In this document: in pieces, positions 17,122-25,944 of the stretch
Layout of the letters: each line of letters opens with the position of its first letter
How positions within the stretch are numbered: the first letter of the stretch is position 1
Assembly: GCF_000454065.1 (NCBI RefSeq)
Contig: NZ_KE695651.1
Location: 254,258 to 318,257 of the forward strand
Direction: 5' to 3'
Source of the DNA: Brevibacillus thermoruber 423
Lineage (GTDB): Bacteria > Bacillota > Bacilli > Brevibacillales > Brevibacillaceae
Length of the DNA: 64,000 nucleotides
Position numbers and translations under genes: made by a program
Notes under the pieces: model-generated
What the model was told of the DNA's origin: nothing
Database searches by the model: none
What the model saw: only the letters and a program-made list of their open reading frames with translations

Positions 17122-17325
17122 GTGGATTTTGATTTGACACCTGTTTTTCAGATCGGGGCGGTTGGGTTTATCACGGCCATTCTGCATACGGTGCTGAAGC
17201 AGGCGGGCAAGGAAGACATCGCGCACTGGGCGACGCTGGTGGGGTTCATCATCGTGCTGTACATGGTGGCCCACTTTATTGGCGACCTGTTTACCGAGGT
17301 AAAACGCGTCTTCCTGTTCAACTGA
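17122..17325 (+). CDS. spoIIIAC: stage III sporulation protein SpoIIIAC
   Basis: 67 residues from GTG 17122; GAGGTG at 17110-17115 gives a 6-base spacing, and the length matches the family (68 in B. subtilis). Two membrane spans flank GKEDIAHWATL, and the chain ends VKRVFLFN. It is an integral mother-cell membrane component of the SpoIIIA channel. Confidence 0.94.
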   Translation: MDFDLTPVFQIGAVGFITAILHTVLKQAGKEDIAHWATLVGFIIVLYMVAHFIGDLFTEVKRVFLFN

Positions 17326-17339
17326 GGAGGGAAGGCAGG

Positions 17340-17729
17340 ATGGAAATCGTGCAGATCGTCGGGCTGGGCCTGGTGGCCACGATTCTCGCGCTGGTCATCA
17401 AGGAGCAGAAGCCGATGTTCGCCTTTCTTCTGGCGCTTGCCAGCGGCGTGTTCATCTTCTACTTTCTCATCGGCAAGATCGCCGAAGTGATCCGCATTCT
17501 CGAGCGATTGGCCGTGCAGGCCGATCTGAATCTCGTCTTTCTGGAAACGATCCTCAAAATCATCGGAATTGCCTACATCGCCGAATTTGGCGCCCAAATG
17601 ACGCGGGATGCCGGCCAGGGGGCGATCGCTTCCAAGATCGAGCTGGCGGGCAAAGTGCTGATTCTGGTCATGGCCGTCCCCATCATTCAAATCATCATCG
17701 AAACCGTGATTAACCTGCTGCCGGCGTGA
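17340..17729 (+). CDS. spoIIIAD: stage III sporulation protein SpoIIIAD
   Basis: 129 residues from ATG 17340 behind GAGGAGGGAAGG. Four hydrophobic segments; the middle carries LETILKIIGIAYIAEFGAQMTRDAG, a family-typical stretch. Paralogous in layout to SpoIIIAC and part of the same membrane complex. The stop is 12 bases before spoIIIAE. Confidence 0.95.
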   Translation: MEIVQIVGLGLVATILALVIKEQKPMFAFLLALASGVFIFYFLIGKIAEVIRILERLAVQADLNLVFLETILKIIGIAYIAEFGAQMTRDAGQGAIASKIELAGKVLILVMAVPIIQIIIETVINLLPA

Positions 17730-17741
17730 GGGAGAGGAGGG

Positions 17742-18932
17742 ATGCGCGTGGCGCGTGCAGGCTGGTCGGTCATCCTTCTGTGGCTGCTGGTGGTGCTGCC
17801 GGCCGTCACCGTATCGGCTTCACCCGCTCCCGCCGCCCAGACCGTCAACGATTTGGTCAAGGATCAAGTGGACGGCCTGCAGATGGATCGCGTGGAGCAG
17901 TTCTGGCGGCAGCTCCAGCACGAGTACAAGGGCTACCTGCCCGACGTGAAAGCCCCTGGCTTCGTCCAACTGCTGATGCAGCAGGGGGAGCTCAGCATCA
18001 CCGGGTTTCTCAAGGGCATGGCCAAATTCTTCTTTCACGAGATTCTGATGAACGGCAAACTGCTCAGTTCGATCATCATCATCACCGTGTTCGCGATGAT
18101 ACTGGAAACGATGCAAAACGCGTTTGAGCGGAACACGGTCACCATCGTCGCCTACTCCATCGCCTATCTGGTGCTGATGGTGCTGGCCATCAACAGCTTT
18201 CACGTGGCCATCACGTACGCCAAGGACGCGATCACCGACATGTCCGACTTCATGCTGGCGATGATCCCGCTGGTGCTTGCCCTGCTCGCCTCCGTGGGCA
18301 GCCTGGCGTCGGCGACGATGTTTCATCCGCTGATTATCTTCATGATCAACACCAGCGGGCTGCTCATCTCCACCATCATTTTCCCGCTGCTGTTTCTCTC
18401 CGCCATGCTGTCCATCGCCAGTCTGTTTTCGGAGCGGTACCAGGTGACGCAGTTGGCGGCGCTGCTGCGGAATATCGCGATGGGGGCGCTGGGCTCGTTT
18501 CTGACGATGTTCCTCGCCGTCATCTCCATCCAGGGGGCGACATCGGCGGTGGCGGACGGCGTGACGCTGCGGACGGCCAAGTACCTCACCGGCAACTTTA
18601 TCCCCATCGTGGGACGGATGTTTTCCGACGCAGCCGACACCGTGCTGAACGCTTCTCTCCTGGTGAAAAACGCGGTCGGGCTGGCGGGCGTGCTGATCCT
18701 CGTCATCCTGTGCGCGTTTCCGGCCCTCAAGATTCTGGTGCTGGCCTTGATCTACAACCTCTCGTCGGCGGTGCTGCAGCCGCTTGGCAACAGCCCGATC
18801 ATCAGCGCGCTCGGGACGATCGGCAAAAACCTCCTGTTCGTCTTTGCCGCGCTGGCAACGGTGGGACTGATGTTTTTCCTCGCCATTACCATCATCATCG
18901 CGGCCGGCAACATCTCCATGATGGTTCGGTAG
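17742..18932 (+). CDS. spoIIIAE: stage III sporulation protein SpoIIIAE
   Basis: 396 residues from ATG 17742; GTG 17748 is an equally plausible start 7 bases after GAGGAGG. An N-terminal signal-type segment is followed by a periplasm-equivalent region (about 30-85) and seven or eight membrane spans. It is the largest polytopic subunit of the SpoIIIA channel and resembles transport permeases. The stop is directly followed by the spoIIIAF ribosome site. Confidence 0.95.
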   Translation: MRVARAGWSVILLWLLVVLPAVTVSASPAPAAQTVNDLVKDQVDGLQMDRVEQFWRQLQHEYKGYLPDVKAPGFVQLLMQQGELSITGFLKGMAKFFFHEILMNGKLLSSIIIITVFAMILETMQNAFERNTVTIVAYSIAYLVLMVLAINSFHVAITYAKDAITDMSDFMLAMIPLVLALLASVGSLASATMFHPLIIFMINTSGLLISTIIFPLLFLSAMLSIASLFSERYQVTQLAALLRNIAMGALGSFLTMFLAVISIQGATSAVADGVTLRTAKYLTGNFIPIVGRMFSDAADTVLNASLLVKNAVGLAGVLILVILCAFPALKILVLALIYNLSSAVLQPLGNSPIISALGTIGKNLLFVFAALATVGLMFFLAITIIIAAGNISMMVR

Positions 18933-18941
18933 GTGAAGCGA

Positions 18942-19598
18942 ATGACATGGCTGACCTTGTGGCTGAAAAAAATCATCCTGCTCGTGCTGCTCGCCGCCTT
19001 TCTTGACCTGGTCCTGCCCAATACCAGCCTGCAGCGGTACGTCAAAATGGTGATGGGGTTGATTCTCTTGCTGACGATCATTTCGCCCGTCTTTTCCCTG
19101 TTCAATCTCTCGCAGGAAGAGCTGGCACTCCGGCTTGACCGCTATCAGGAAGAGATGGACCGTCCCGCCGATGTCGAGTGGAAGCGCATCGCCGACAAGC
19201 TGGCGGGAGCGCGCGACAAGCAGGTGCAGGCGTACGTGCAAAAGCAGGTGGAGGGGGCGGTCCGCGCCCGCGTAAAAGAGGCGTACGGACTGGAGTTGGC
19301 CGCCGTGAACGTGACGCTGGATCAAAACACCGAACAGCCGGGCCTGCGCCGCATCGAACTGGTCGTGGGAGAGGAGAAGGAGACGTCTTCCGGGGCGATC
19401 AGGCCGATTGAGCCGGTTCAGCCGGTGCACATCGACCTGAGCGGGACGCCGTCCACCTCCGGCCCGGCGGAGGTGCCAGCGGCGGGGCAGCGGGACGATC
19501 CCCTGTACGGACGGATTGCCCGCGACGTCGCCCAGCAGTGGGGATTGGCGGAGGAGCAGGTGGTCGTCCTGTCCGGCCGGCCGGTTGAACAGCGCTGA
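18942..19598 (+). CDS. spoIIIAF: stage III sporulation protein SpoIIIAF
   Basis: 218 residues from ATG 18942, with AGGTGA 5-6 bases upstream; GTG 18933 is an alternative. Two N-terminal spans precede a soluble ring-building-motif type domain in the intermembrane space (about 75-215). It forms part of the stacked rings of the SpoIIIA-SpoIIQ channel. A Pro/Gln/Thr-rich linker (about 155-185) interrupts the domain near the C-terminus. Confidence 0.93.
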   Translation: MTWLTLWLKKIILLVLLAAFLDLVLPNTSLQRYVKMVMGLILLLTIISPVFSLFNLSQEELALRLDRYQEEMDRPADVEWKRIADKLAGARDKQVQAYVQKQVEGAVRARVKEAYGLELAAVNVTLDQNTEQPGLRRIELVVGEEKETSSGAIRPIEPVQPVHIDLSGTPSTSGPAEVPAAGQRDDPLYGRIARDVAQQWGLAEEQVVVLSGRPVEQR

Positions 19599-19628
19599 AG
19601 GAGTTATCGCTAAAGCGAGGTGAAGGAC

Positions 19629-20264
19629 GTGTTTGCCAAGCTGAAAAAGCTGTGGGAGGGGGACGGCGGCGGCAAAAAGCTGAAGCCGATCCATTACTTC
19701 ATCGTCATCCTGGGCATCGGCGTGGCGGTGATGATTCTGACCGACTTCCTGAAAGTGGAGCGGGATCAGCCGCTCAGCTTCGGAATCGAGGGCAGCGAGC
19801 CGACCGGTCCGCCGGACGGTGAAGCGACCGTGCCGGCCATTGGAGGATCGTCCGCTCCCGACATCATCGCCGATTATGAAAACATGTACGAGACCCAACT
19901 GCGGGAAATCCTCGGCAATGTGATTGGCGTCGGCGACGTCGAGGTCATGGTCAACCTGGATTCCACCCCGGAGCTGGTCGTGGAGAAAAACCGCAACACG
20001 CGTTCTTCCACCAATCAGGAGACGGACAAGGAACGGGCTACCCGCAACCAGAGCGAACAATCGCGCGACGAGCAGGTGGTCGTCGTCAGCGGGAAGCAGG
20101 ATCAGCCGGTTGTGATCAAGACGCTGAAGCCCCGGGTGAGGGGCGTGCTGGTCGTCGCCAAGGGAGCCGACAACATTCAGGTCAAGGCGTGGATCACCGA
20201 GGCCGTCCAAAAAGTGCTGGACGTCCCCGCTTACAAGATATCCATATTGCCCAAAAAGGGTTAG
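19629..20264 (+). CDS. spoIIIAG: stage III sporulation protein SpoIIIAG
   Basis: 211 residues from GTG 19629, about 7 bases after GAGGTG; GTG 19620 would overlap that site. One membrane span (about 22-42) anchors a soluble domain with DVEVMVNLDSTPELVVEKN and PRVRGVLVVAKGADN, typical of SpoIIIAG and similar to the EscJ/PrgK ring fold. It forms the large ring on the mother-cell side of the channel. Confidence 0.95.
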   Translation: MFAKLKKLWEGDGGGKKLKPIHYFIVILGIGVAVMILTDFLKVERDQPLSFGIEGSEPTGPPDGEATVPAIGGSSAPDIIADYENMYETQLREILGNVIGVGDVEVMVNLDSTPELVVEKNRNTRSSTNQETDKERATRNQSEQSRDEQVVVVSGKQDQPVVIKTLKPRVRGVLVVAKGADNIQVKAWITEAVQKVLDVPAYKISILPKKG

Positions 20265-20276
20265 GAGGAATGGCAG

Positions 20277-20957
20277 ATGATGCTCAGAAAACAGACGGTA
20301 TGGTTGTTGACGATGCTGGCGGTGATGGTTGTCCTGTCCGGCTACTACCTGGTGAAGGGACCGCAGGAGCAGGTGCCGGCACTGGGCCAGGAGCAGCAGG
20401 CTCCCCAGCAGCAGGACCCGCTGGCCGGCGTGGTCGTGGAGAGCAAGCAGACGGACAAACCGGCGCCGGACGCCGCACCCGTGGAAGGGAAACCCGACGC
20501 GTCGGCCGATTCGTCCCAAACGCCGGCCGCTTCGCCGGATGCCGCGCCGCAGGCTGCCGGGAAGAAGGATGAAGGCAGCGCGCAGATGACGGTGGGCGAG
20601 ACGGCGGCCGAGATCTTCCAAGGCTACAAGATGAAACGGGAAGCGCAGACCCAGCAGCAAAAAGACGAACAACTGGCGATCATGAGCAGCGCCGATGCCA
20701 CGCCGCAGGCGGTTGCCGAAGCGAAAGCGAAGTACGACGAGCTGTCCAAGATCGAAACAGCCACGATGGGGCTGGAAGAGATGCTGAAGGCGAGCGGCTA
20801 CAAAGACGCGGTCGTCTTCGTTCAGGACGGCAAGGTGACGGTGATCGTCCAAAAAGACAAACTGAACGCCGATGAAGCCGTGGACATCATCGCCCAGGTG
20901 AAGCAGCACCTGAACGTCTCCGCCAGCAACGTGACGGTCAGGTTCCAGGCGTCGTAA
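20277..20957 (+). CDS. spoIIIAH: stage III sporulation protein SpoIIIAH
   Basis: 226 residues from ATG 20277, behind TAGGAGG. One N-terminal span (LTMLAVMVVLSGYYLV) is followed by a long Gln/Pro/Ala/Asp-rich linker (about 30-100) and a compact C-terminal domain ending NVSASNVTVRF. The C-terminal domain binds forespore SpoIIQ and forms the intermembrane ring. The linker is long and compositionally biased. Last gene of the operon; a strong terminator follows at 21038-21082. Confidence 0.95.
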   Translation: MMLRKQTVWLLTMLAVMVVLSGYYLVKGPQEQVPALGQEQQAPQQQDPLAGVVVESKQTDKPAPDAAPVEGKPDASADSSQTPAASPDAAPQAAGKKDEGSAQMTVGETAAEIFQGYKMKREAQTQQQKDEQLAIMSSADATPQAVAEAKAKYDELSKIETATMGLEEMLKASGYKDAVVFVQDGKVTVIVQKDKLNADEAVDIIAQVKQHLNVSASNVTVRFQAS

Positions 20958-21037
20958 GCGTGCGGGCTGTCCGCCCGATTCACGGTCCCATCCTGTTTTC
21001 TTCCATACTAAAGTGCGTCCAAAACGGGTATGCTGGT

Positions 21038-21082
21038 AAGGATTTTCCCTCTTCTCCGGCGGGAGCGGAGGGGAAATCCTTT
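21038..21082 (+). terminator. terminator of the spoIIIA operon
   Basis: AAGGATTTTCCCTC and GAGGGGAAATCCTT form a 14-base stem with one wobble around a 16-base loop, followed by TTCTT. Confidence 0.88.
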
Positions 21083-21083
21083 C

Positions 21084-21113
21084 TTGACGTTGGGGATGGT
21101 GACAGGCTACCAT
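21084..21113 (+). promoter_or_regulatory. candidate sigma-A promoter of accBC
   Basis: TTGACG at 21084-21089 and TACCAT at 21108-21113 with an 18-base spacer, just after the spoIIIA terminator and about 75 bases before accB. Confidence 0.45.
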
Positions 21114-21186
21114 GGGTTTATGACCTGATCCTACATACTCTTGTAAAGCTCCCTGGACATCCATCGAAACAAAGGAGTGCGTACGC

Positions 21187-21684
21187 GTGTTGAAAATTCA
21201 TGAAATCCGCGAAATCATCAAGTTGATTGATCAATCTTCCATTAACGAATTCGAACTGGAAATGAACGGGACCAAAGTGACCCTGAAAAAATCTGTAGCG
21301 GCCGAGACGGTCGTGATTCCGCAGCCGGTCGTGCAGGCTCCCGCCGCTGTACCGGCGGCTCCGGTGGCGGCAGTGGAAGCGCCGGCAGCGCCCGCGCCTG
21401 TGGAAGCAGCCAAACCGGCGGCACCGGCACAGGAAGAGGCCAACCTGCACAAGATCGTGTCGCCGATGGTCGGCACCTTCTACCGCGCGTCCGAGCCGGG
21501 CAAACCGCCGTACGTGCAGCCGGGCGACAAGGTCACGCCGGACAAGGTGGTCTGTATCGTAGAGGCGATGAAGCTGTTCAACGAAATCACGGCGGAAGTG
21601 ACCGGGGAAATCGTGAAGGTGCTGGTCGAAGACGGACAGTTGGTGGAATTCGGTCAACCGCTGTTCCTGGTGAAGCCTGAATAA
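21187..21684 (+). CDS. accB: biotin carboxyl carrier protein of acetyl-CoA carboxylase
   Basis: 165 residues from GTG 21187 behind [22 protein letters not shown] matches the family start. An Ala/Pro-rich linker (about 45-85) leads to the biotinyl domain, with the biotin lysine in [10 protein letters not shown]. It carries CO2 between AccC and the carboxyltransferase in fatty acid synthesis. accC starts 17 bases downstream. Confidence 0.97.
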   Translation: MLKIHEIREIIKLIDQSSINEFELEMNGTKVTLKKSVAAETVVIPQPVVQAPAAVPAAPVAAVEAPAAPAPVEAAKPAAPAQEEANLHKIVSPMVGTFYRASEPGKPPYVQPGDKVTPDKVVCIVEAMKLFNEITAEVTGEIVKVLVEDGQLVEFGQPLFLVKPE

Positions 21685-21700
21685 AGTGGAGGAGAGCGGA

Positions 21701-23056
21701 ATGTTCCAGAAAGTGTTGATTGCCAACCGCGGCGAGATTGCCGTGCGGGTCATCCGCGCCTGCCGCGAGTTGGGCATTCGGACGGTTGCCGTCTACTCCG
21801 AAGCGGACCGTGACGCGCTTCACGTCAAGATGGCCGATGAAGCGTACTGCATCGGACCGACGGCGTCCAAAGACAGTTACCTCAACATTGCCAACATCAT
21901 GAGCGTGGCGACCAAGGTGGGCGTCGACGCGATTCATCCGGGGTACGGCTTCCTGGCCGAAAACTCCGACTTCGCCGAAATCTGCACCGCCTGCAACATC
22001 ACCTTTATCGGCCCGGAACCGGAAGCAATCGTAAAGATGGGGGACAAGTCCACCGCCAAGGAAACGATGAAAGCGGCGGGCGTGCCCACCGTTCCCGGAA
22101 CGGACGGCCTGATCGAGGATATCGCCGACGCCATCCGTACCGCGAACGACATCGGCTATCCGGTGATGGTCAAGGCGACGGCGGGCGGAGGCGGCCGCGG
22201 GATGCGCGTCGCCGTCAACGACGAGGACCTGGAAAAAGCGATCCGCCAGGCGCAAAGCGAAGCGAAAACGGCGTTCGGCAATCCGGGCGTCTACCTGGAG
22301 AAGTTCGTGGAAGGACCGCGCCACGTGGAAATTCAGATCATGGCCGACAAGTACGGCAACGTCGTCTACCTGGGCGAGCGCGACTGTTCCATTCAGCGGC
22401 GCCATCAGAAGCTGATCGAAGAAGCGCCGTCCCCCGCCCTCAGCGAGGAACTGCGCAAGCGGATGGGGGAAGCCGCCGTCGCTGCCGCCAAGGCGGTCAA
22501 CTACCACGGTGCCGGCACGGTCGAGTTTTTGCTGGATAAATACGGACAGTTTTACTTTATGGAAATGAACACCCGCATCCAGGTGGAGCATCCGGTGACG
22601 GAACTGGTGACCGGCATCGACCTGATCAAGGAGCAGATCCTGGTTGCAGCCGGCCAACCGCTGTCGTTCTCCCAGGACGACGTCAAGCTGAACGGCTGGG
22701 CGATCGAGTGCCGGATCAATGCGGAGAATCCGGCCAGAAACTTCATGCCGTCGCCGGGACGCATCACCAACTACCTGGCGCCGGGCGGTTTCGGCGTGCG
22801 CGTCGACAGCGCCGCCTACGCCGGTTACACCATCCCGCCGTATTACGATTCGATGATCGCCAAGCTGATCGTCTGGGGCAAGGACAGACAGGAGGCGATC
22901 GAGCGGATGAAGCGGGCGCTGGGAGAATTCGTCGTCGAAGGCATCACCACCACCATCCCGTTCCACTTGAAGGTGATGGATCACGAGGTGTTCATCAGCG
23001 GTGAGTTTGACACCAAATTCCTGGACACCTATGACCTTCACCTGGATGAAGCCTGA
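21701..23056 (+). CDS. accC: biotin carboxylase of acetyl-CoA carboxylase
   Basis: 451 residues from ATG 21701 behind GTGGAGGAG. N-terminal domain starts [25 protein letters not shown] (first 25 residues). The ATP-grasp glycine loop is [12 protein letters not shown] near 160, and [15 protein letters not shown] near 288 holds the catalytic Glu/Arg residues. It carboxylates biotin on AccB using ATP and bicarbonate. Length is standard. Ends 71 bases before yqhY, which has its own promoter. Confidence 0.98.
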   Translation: MFQKVLIANRGEIAVRVIRACRELGIRTVAVYSEADRDALHVKMADEAYCIGPTASKDSYLNIANIMSVATKVGVDAIHPGYGFLAENSDFAEICTACNITFIGPEPEAIVKMGDKSTAKETMKAAGVPTVPGTDGLIEDIADAIRTANDIGYPVMVKATAGGGGRGMRVAVNDEDLEKAIRQAQSEAKTAFGNPGVYLEKFVEGPRHVEIQIMADKYGNVVYLGERDCSIQRRHQKLIEEAPSPALSEELRKRMGEAAVAAAKAVNYHGAGTVEFLLDKYGQFYFMEMNTRIQVEHPVTELVTGIDLIKEQILVAAGQPLSFSQDDVKLNGWAIECRINAENPARNFMPSPGRITNYLAPGGFGVRVDSAAYAGYTIPPYYDSMIAKLIVWGKDRQEAIERMKRALGEFVVEGITTTIPFHLKVMDHEVFISGEFDTKFLDTYDLHLDEA

Positions 23057-23068
23057 TCTTGGCTTGAT

Positions 23069-23097
23069 TTGTAAAATGGGTGGGTGCTTGCTATAAT
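23069..23097 (+). promoter_or_regulatory. sigma-A promoter of yqhY
   Basis: TTGTAA at 23069-23074, a 17-base spacer and TATAAT at 23092-23097, 31 bases before the yqhY start. The first hexamer overlaps the region just downstream of the accC stop. Confidence 0.7.
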
Positions 23098-23127
23098 GGA
23101 GTACAAAACCGCAGGGAGGTGCGAAGC

Positions 23128-23538
23128 ATGGAAGAGTTTACTCCGGATCTAGAGAGAACAGAGCTTGGCAAAGTCCAGATCGCTCCCGAAGTCTTGGAAG
23201 TCATCGCCGGCATGGCCGCCTCGGAAGTGGAGGGCGTGGCCCATATGAGCGGCGGTTTCGTAGGCGAGATTGCCGAACGGCTCGGCCGTAAAAATATTGC
23301 TCGCGGCGTTCGCGTCGAAGTGGGATCCCGCGAAGCGGCAGTTGACGTATCGATCATTGTGAAATACGGACACCGCATCCCGGATGTCGCTCGAAATATT
23401 CAAGATAATGTGCGCAATGCAATCGAGAGCATGACAGGGCTGTCGGTTGTGGAAGTAAACGTACATATCGTCGATGTAGAGCTGAAGAGCGAAGAAAAAG
23501 CCCCGGCCGCCGTAGAAGAGTACCAGCGGGTTCGCTAG
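23128..23538 (+). CDS. yqhY: Asp23/Gls24 family protein YqhY
   Basis: 136 residues from ATG 23128 behind GGGAGGTG. The Asp23 domain spans about 12-120: KVQIAPEVLEVIAGMAASEVEGV, then IIVKYGHRIPDVARNIQDNVRNAIE and VEVNVHIVDVE. In B. subtilis yqhY is cotranscribed with accBC and loss perturbs acetyl-CoA carboxylase activity. Here the gene order is kept but a separate TATAAT promoter is present. A terminator follows. Confidence 0.92.
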   Translation: MEEFTPDLERTELGKVQIAPEVLEVIAGMAASEVEGVAHMSGGFVGEIAERLGRKNIARGVRVEVGSREAAVDVSIIVKYGHRIPDVARNIQDNVRNAIESMTGLSVVEVNVHIVDVELKSEEKAPAAVEEYQRVR

Positions 23539-23552
23539 ACGGCAGCGGAACG

Positions 23553-23581
23553 AATGCCCCCTGCTAGCCAGGGGGCATTTT
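23553..23581 (+). terminator. rho-independent terminator after yqhY
   Basis: Perfect ten-base arms AATGCCCCCT / AGGGGGCATT around GCTAGCC, followed by TTTT. Confidence 0.93.
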
Positions 23582-23636
23582 CCTCATCATTGCCGTGATG
23601 GCCCTCCTGTTCAAACAAGGCGAAAGGAAGATGCAT

Positions 23637-24194
23637 GTGAATTTGTTTGACCGCTTTATCTTGACGCTGTACAGCTTTGCCCTGATTGTCCTGTCCTGCG
23701 TTGCCATCGGGGCGACCAGCGGCCTGATCCCCGCTGACTATCTGCGTCCCTATGCGGAACAAATGCTGACCGGCAGCCATCCGGCGTATCTGATCGTCGC
23801 CATAATCTTTCTGATCGTCAGCCTGCGTTTCTTTTTCAGTTCGTTCCGCTCCCGCCAACCGAAAAGGGAACGGGGCATCCGGCAGCGCAGTGACCTGGGG
23901 GAAGTGAACATCACCCTGCAGACGATCCAGACGATCGCCGAGCGGGCGGCGCGGCGCGTGAAAGGCGTTCGCGATCTGAAAACGGTGGTCAGGGCCCACG
24001 AGAGCGGGAACATGATCACGCTGCGCGTCTCTGTGGACGGAGAAACCCCGCTGCCGGAATTGACCCAGCAGCTGCAGGCCGTTGTCAAGGAGCAGGTGGA
24101 AGGCATCGCCGGCGTCATGATTTCCGAAGTGGCCGTCGTCGTCACCGAAGTGGCTCAGTCTGAGATCTACGCGGCCCGCAGACGGGTGGAATAG
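23637..24194 (+). CDS. amaP: alkaline shock response membrane anchor AmaP
   Basis: 185 residues from GTG 23637, giving the typical start MNLFDRFILTLYSF; AAAGGAAG precedes it. Two N-terminal spans (about 8-28 and 47-65) are followed by a basic linker and an Asp23-like soluble domain (about 85-180). AmaP anchors Asp23 proteins at the membrane in Staphylococcus. It is followed 12 bases later by a DUF2273 gene, the usual partner. Confidence 0.9.
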   Translation: MNLFDRFILTLYSFALIVLSCVAIGATSGLIPADYLRPYAEQMLTGSHPAYLIVAIIFLIVSLRFFFSSFRSRQPKRERGIRQRSDLGEVNITLQTIQTIAERAARRVKGVRDLKTVVRAHESGNMITLRVSVDGETPLPELTQQLQAVVKEQVEGIAGVMISEVAVVVTEVAQSEIYAARRRVE

Positions 24195-24206
24195 AGGGTG
24201 AACGGC

Positions 24207-24419
24207 ATGTTATGGGAGTTGTTGTGGGAGCACAAGGGGAAACTACTGGGTGTGGCGGCCGGTCTTTTTTTCGGCATCATCTACCTTTTTGTCGGTTTTT
24301 GGGATACACTGGTGTTTGTCGTGTTTGTCGGAACAGGGTATTACATCGGCCGCAAGCTGGACCAGAAGGAAGATTTGCGGGAAATCCTGGATCGCATCCT
24401 GCCCGGCAAGTTTCGTTGA
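24207..24419 (+). CDS. DUF2273 small membrane protein
   Basis: 70 residues from ATG 24207 behind GAGGGTGA; GTG 24198 is an alternative start. Two closely spaced hydrophobic segments (about 10-30 and 34-50) end in GRKLDQKEDLREILDRILPGKFR, split here as a Lys/Arg/Asp-rich tail of about 22 residues. DUF2273 genes accompany amaP and asp23-type genes in many Firmicutes; function unknown. Confidence 0.85.
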   Translation: MLWELLWEHKGKLLGVAAGLFFGIIYLFVGFWDTLVFVVFVGTGYYIGRKLDQKEDLREILDRILPGKFR

Positions 24420-24470
24420 TGGTCAGCGGACCATCGGTTTCGAACGGATTCTGAGTAGAAGGTGAACGCG

Positions 24471-24875
24471 ATGAAACGTAGAACAGCACGAGAAAAAGCA
24501 GTCCAATGCCTGTTCCAGATCGACATGGCAGACGTGCAGGTGGAAGACGCACTGAACCTCGTCATGGAAGACAGCGAGGAAGATCCGTCGTACCTGCGTT
24601 ACCTGGTGGAAGGCACCTTGCAGCACCAGCAGGAGGTGGATGCGGAAATCCGCAAGTTCCTGCGCGGATGGCAGTTGGAGCGCATCGCCAACGTGGACCG
24701 GGCCATTCTCCGCCTGGCCTTTTTCGAAATCATGTATGAACCGGACGTTCCGGACAAGGTCGTGATGAACGAAGCGATCGAGATCGCCAAATTGTTCAGT
24801 GACGAGCAGTCGCACCGTTACATCAACGGCGTGTTGTCCAGCTTTTTGCAGTCGCGCCAGACCGCCCAGGCGTAA
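24471..24875 (+). CDS. nusB: transcription antitermination factor NusB
   Basis: 134 residues from ATG 24471 with AAGGTG upstream; the in-frame GTG 24462 is less well placed. All-helical NusB fold: RRTAREKAVQCLFQID at the N-terminus binds boxA RNA, and ANVDRAILRLAFFEIMY and VVMNEAIEIAKLFSDEQSHRY are diagnostic. With NusE (S10) it supports rRNA antitermination. Length is standard. Confidence 0.96.
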   Translation: MKRRTAREKAVQCLFQIDMADVQVEDALNLVMEDSEEDPSYLRYLVEGTLQHQQEVDAEIRKFLRGWQLERIANVDRAILRLAFFEIMYEPDVPDKVVMNEAIEIAKLFSDEQSHRYINGVLSSFLQSRQTAQA

Positions 24876-24893
24876 ACAAGCAGGTGAGACAGC

Positions 24894-25856
24894 ATGACGA
24901 AGGTATTGTTGGGAATTGATACGAGCAACTACCGGACATCGCTGTGCTTGGCAGAGGAAGACGGCCGGATTGCGGCAGAAGCGAAGCGCCTTCTCAAGGT
25001 GAAGGAAGGAAAGCGCGGCCTGCAGCAATCGGAAGCCGTCTTTCAGCATGTGATGAACCTGCCGGAGCTGAGCGAGCAGTTGAAGTGGAACGACTACGAG
25101 ATCGTCGCGGTCTGTGCCAGCGAAAAGCCGCGTCCCGTGGACCGTTCGTACATGCCCGTGTTCAAGGTGGGCGAAGGACTGGCCAAGTCTCTGGCCGCCT
25201 ACCTGCGGGTTCCCTGCCTCCTGACGACGCACCAGGAAGGGCACATTGCGGCAGGCGAGTTCACCGCGGAAAAACGGCCCCAGGGCGACCGCTTTCTCGC
25301 CGTTCACCTGTCCGGCGGGACGAGCGAGCTGTTGAAGTGCGAACGGGAGGCGGCCGGCTACCGCATCGAGAAGGTGGGCGGGACGATCGACCTCCACGCC
25401 GGACAGTTGGTGGACCGGATCGGGGTGGCGTTGGGACTGCCGTTTCCGGCGGGTCCCTCCCTGGAGAAGCTGGCACGCGAAGCGGCGGGAGATTTCCGCG
25501 TGGCGTCCGCGGTCGACGGCATGTCGTTCAGCTTCTCCGGACCGGAGGCGTCGCTGCTGCGGGCGGTGGAAAGCGGGGCGGCCGCTCCGGCGGACATCGC
25601 CAGGGCGACGGAACAGTGCATCGCCAACACGCTGGAAAAGGCGCTGCGCCATGCCGTGGAAGCGGGGCTGCCCCGGGAGATTCTGATCGTCGGGGGCGTC
25701 GCCGCCAACCGGTACATCCGGGAGCGTCTGATCAAACGGCTGGAGCACCCGGCCGTGAAGGCCAGCCTCTATTTTTGCGACCCGGAGTACTCGGGGGACA
25801 ATGCATACGGCGTGGCAATGCTGGGGTGGATGAAGCTAAAGGCGAACATTAAGTAG
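24894..25856 (+). CDS. TsaD/Kae1-like ASKHA-family paralogue
   Basis: 320 residues from ATG 24894. The fold is TsaD-like: LLGIDTSNYRTSLCL at the N-terminus, the metal motif HQEGH near 123-127 (equivalent of HxxxH), LSGGTSELL near 141-149, a GPSLEKLA segment, and VGGVAANRYIRERL near 265-278. It is clearly diverged from true TsaD, which is normally elsewhere with tsaB/tsaE. Similar genes are usually labelled O-sialoglycoprotein endopeptidase, a historical misnomer. ATP binding is likely; substrate is unknown. It lies between nusB and folD. Confidence 0.8.
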   Translation: MTKVLLGIDTSNYRTSLCLAEEDGRIAAEAKRLLKVKEGKRGLQQSEAVFQHVMNLPELSEQLKWNDYEIVAVCASEKPRPVDRSYMPVFKVGEGLAKSLAAYLRVPCLLTTHQEGHIAAGEFTAEKRPQGDRFLAVHLSGGTSELLKCEREAAGYRIEKVGGTIDLHAGQLVDRIGVALGLPFPAGPSLEKLAREAAGDFRVASAVDGMSFSFSGPEASLLRAVESGAAAPADIARATEQCIANTLEKALRHAVEAGLPREILIVGGVAANRYIRERLIKRLEHPAVKASLYFCDPEYSGDNAYGVAMLGWMKLKANIK

Positions 25857-25879
25857 AAATTAACTTTTTAAAATTCGCC

Positions 25880-25919
25880 TTTACACGAACTCCTTGAGTC
25901 GCTACACTAAGGGTAGCGA
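25880..25919 (+). promoter_or_regulatory. candidate folD promoter with small inverted repeat
   Basis: TTTACA (25880-25885), a 17-base spacer and TACACT (25903-25908). The -10 sits inside a dyad TCGCTAC / GTAGCGA (25899-25919). The dyad could be an operator or the start of a leader hairpin. Confidence 0.45.
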
Positions 25920-25944
25920 TCTTGATAAAGGAGGTTACTTCTCC

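Noticed and set aside
17820-21164. Very long open frame on the minus strand opposite spoIIIAE-AH
   Set aside because: It is an antisense mirror of GC-rich codons in real genes; low-complexity His/Arg/Asp-rich translation with no motifs or ribosome site.
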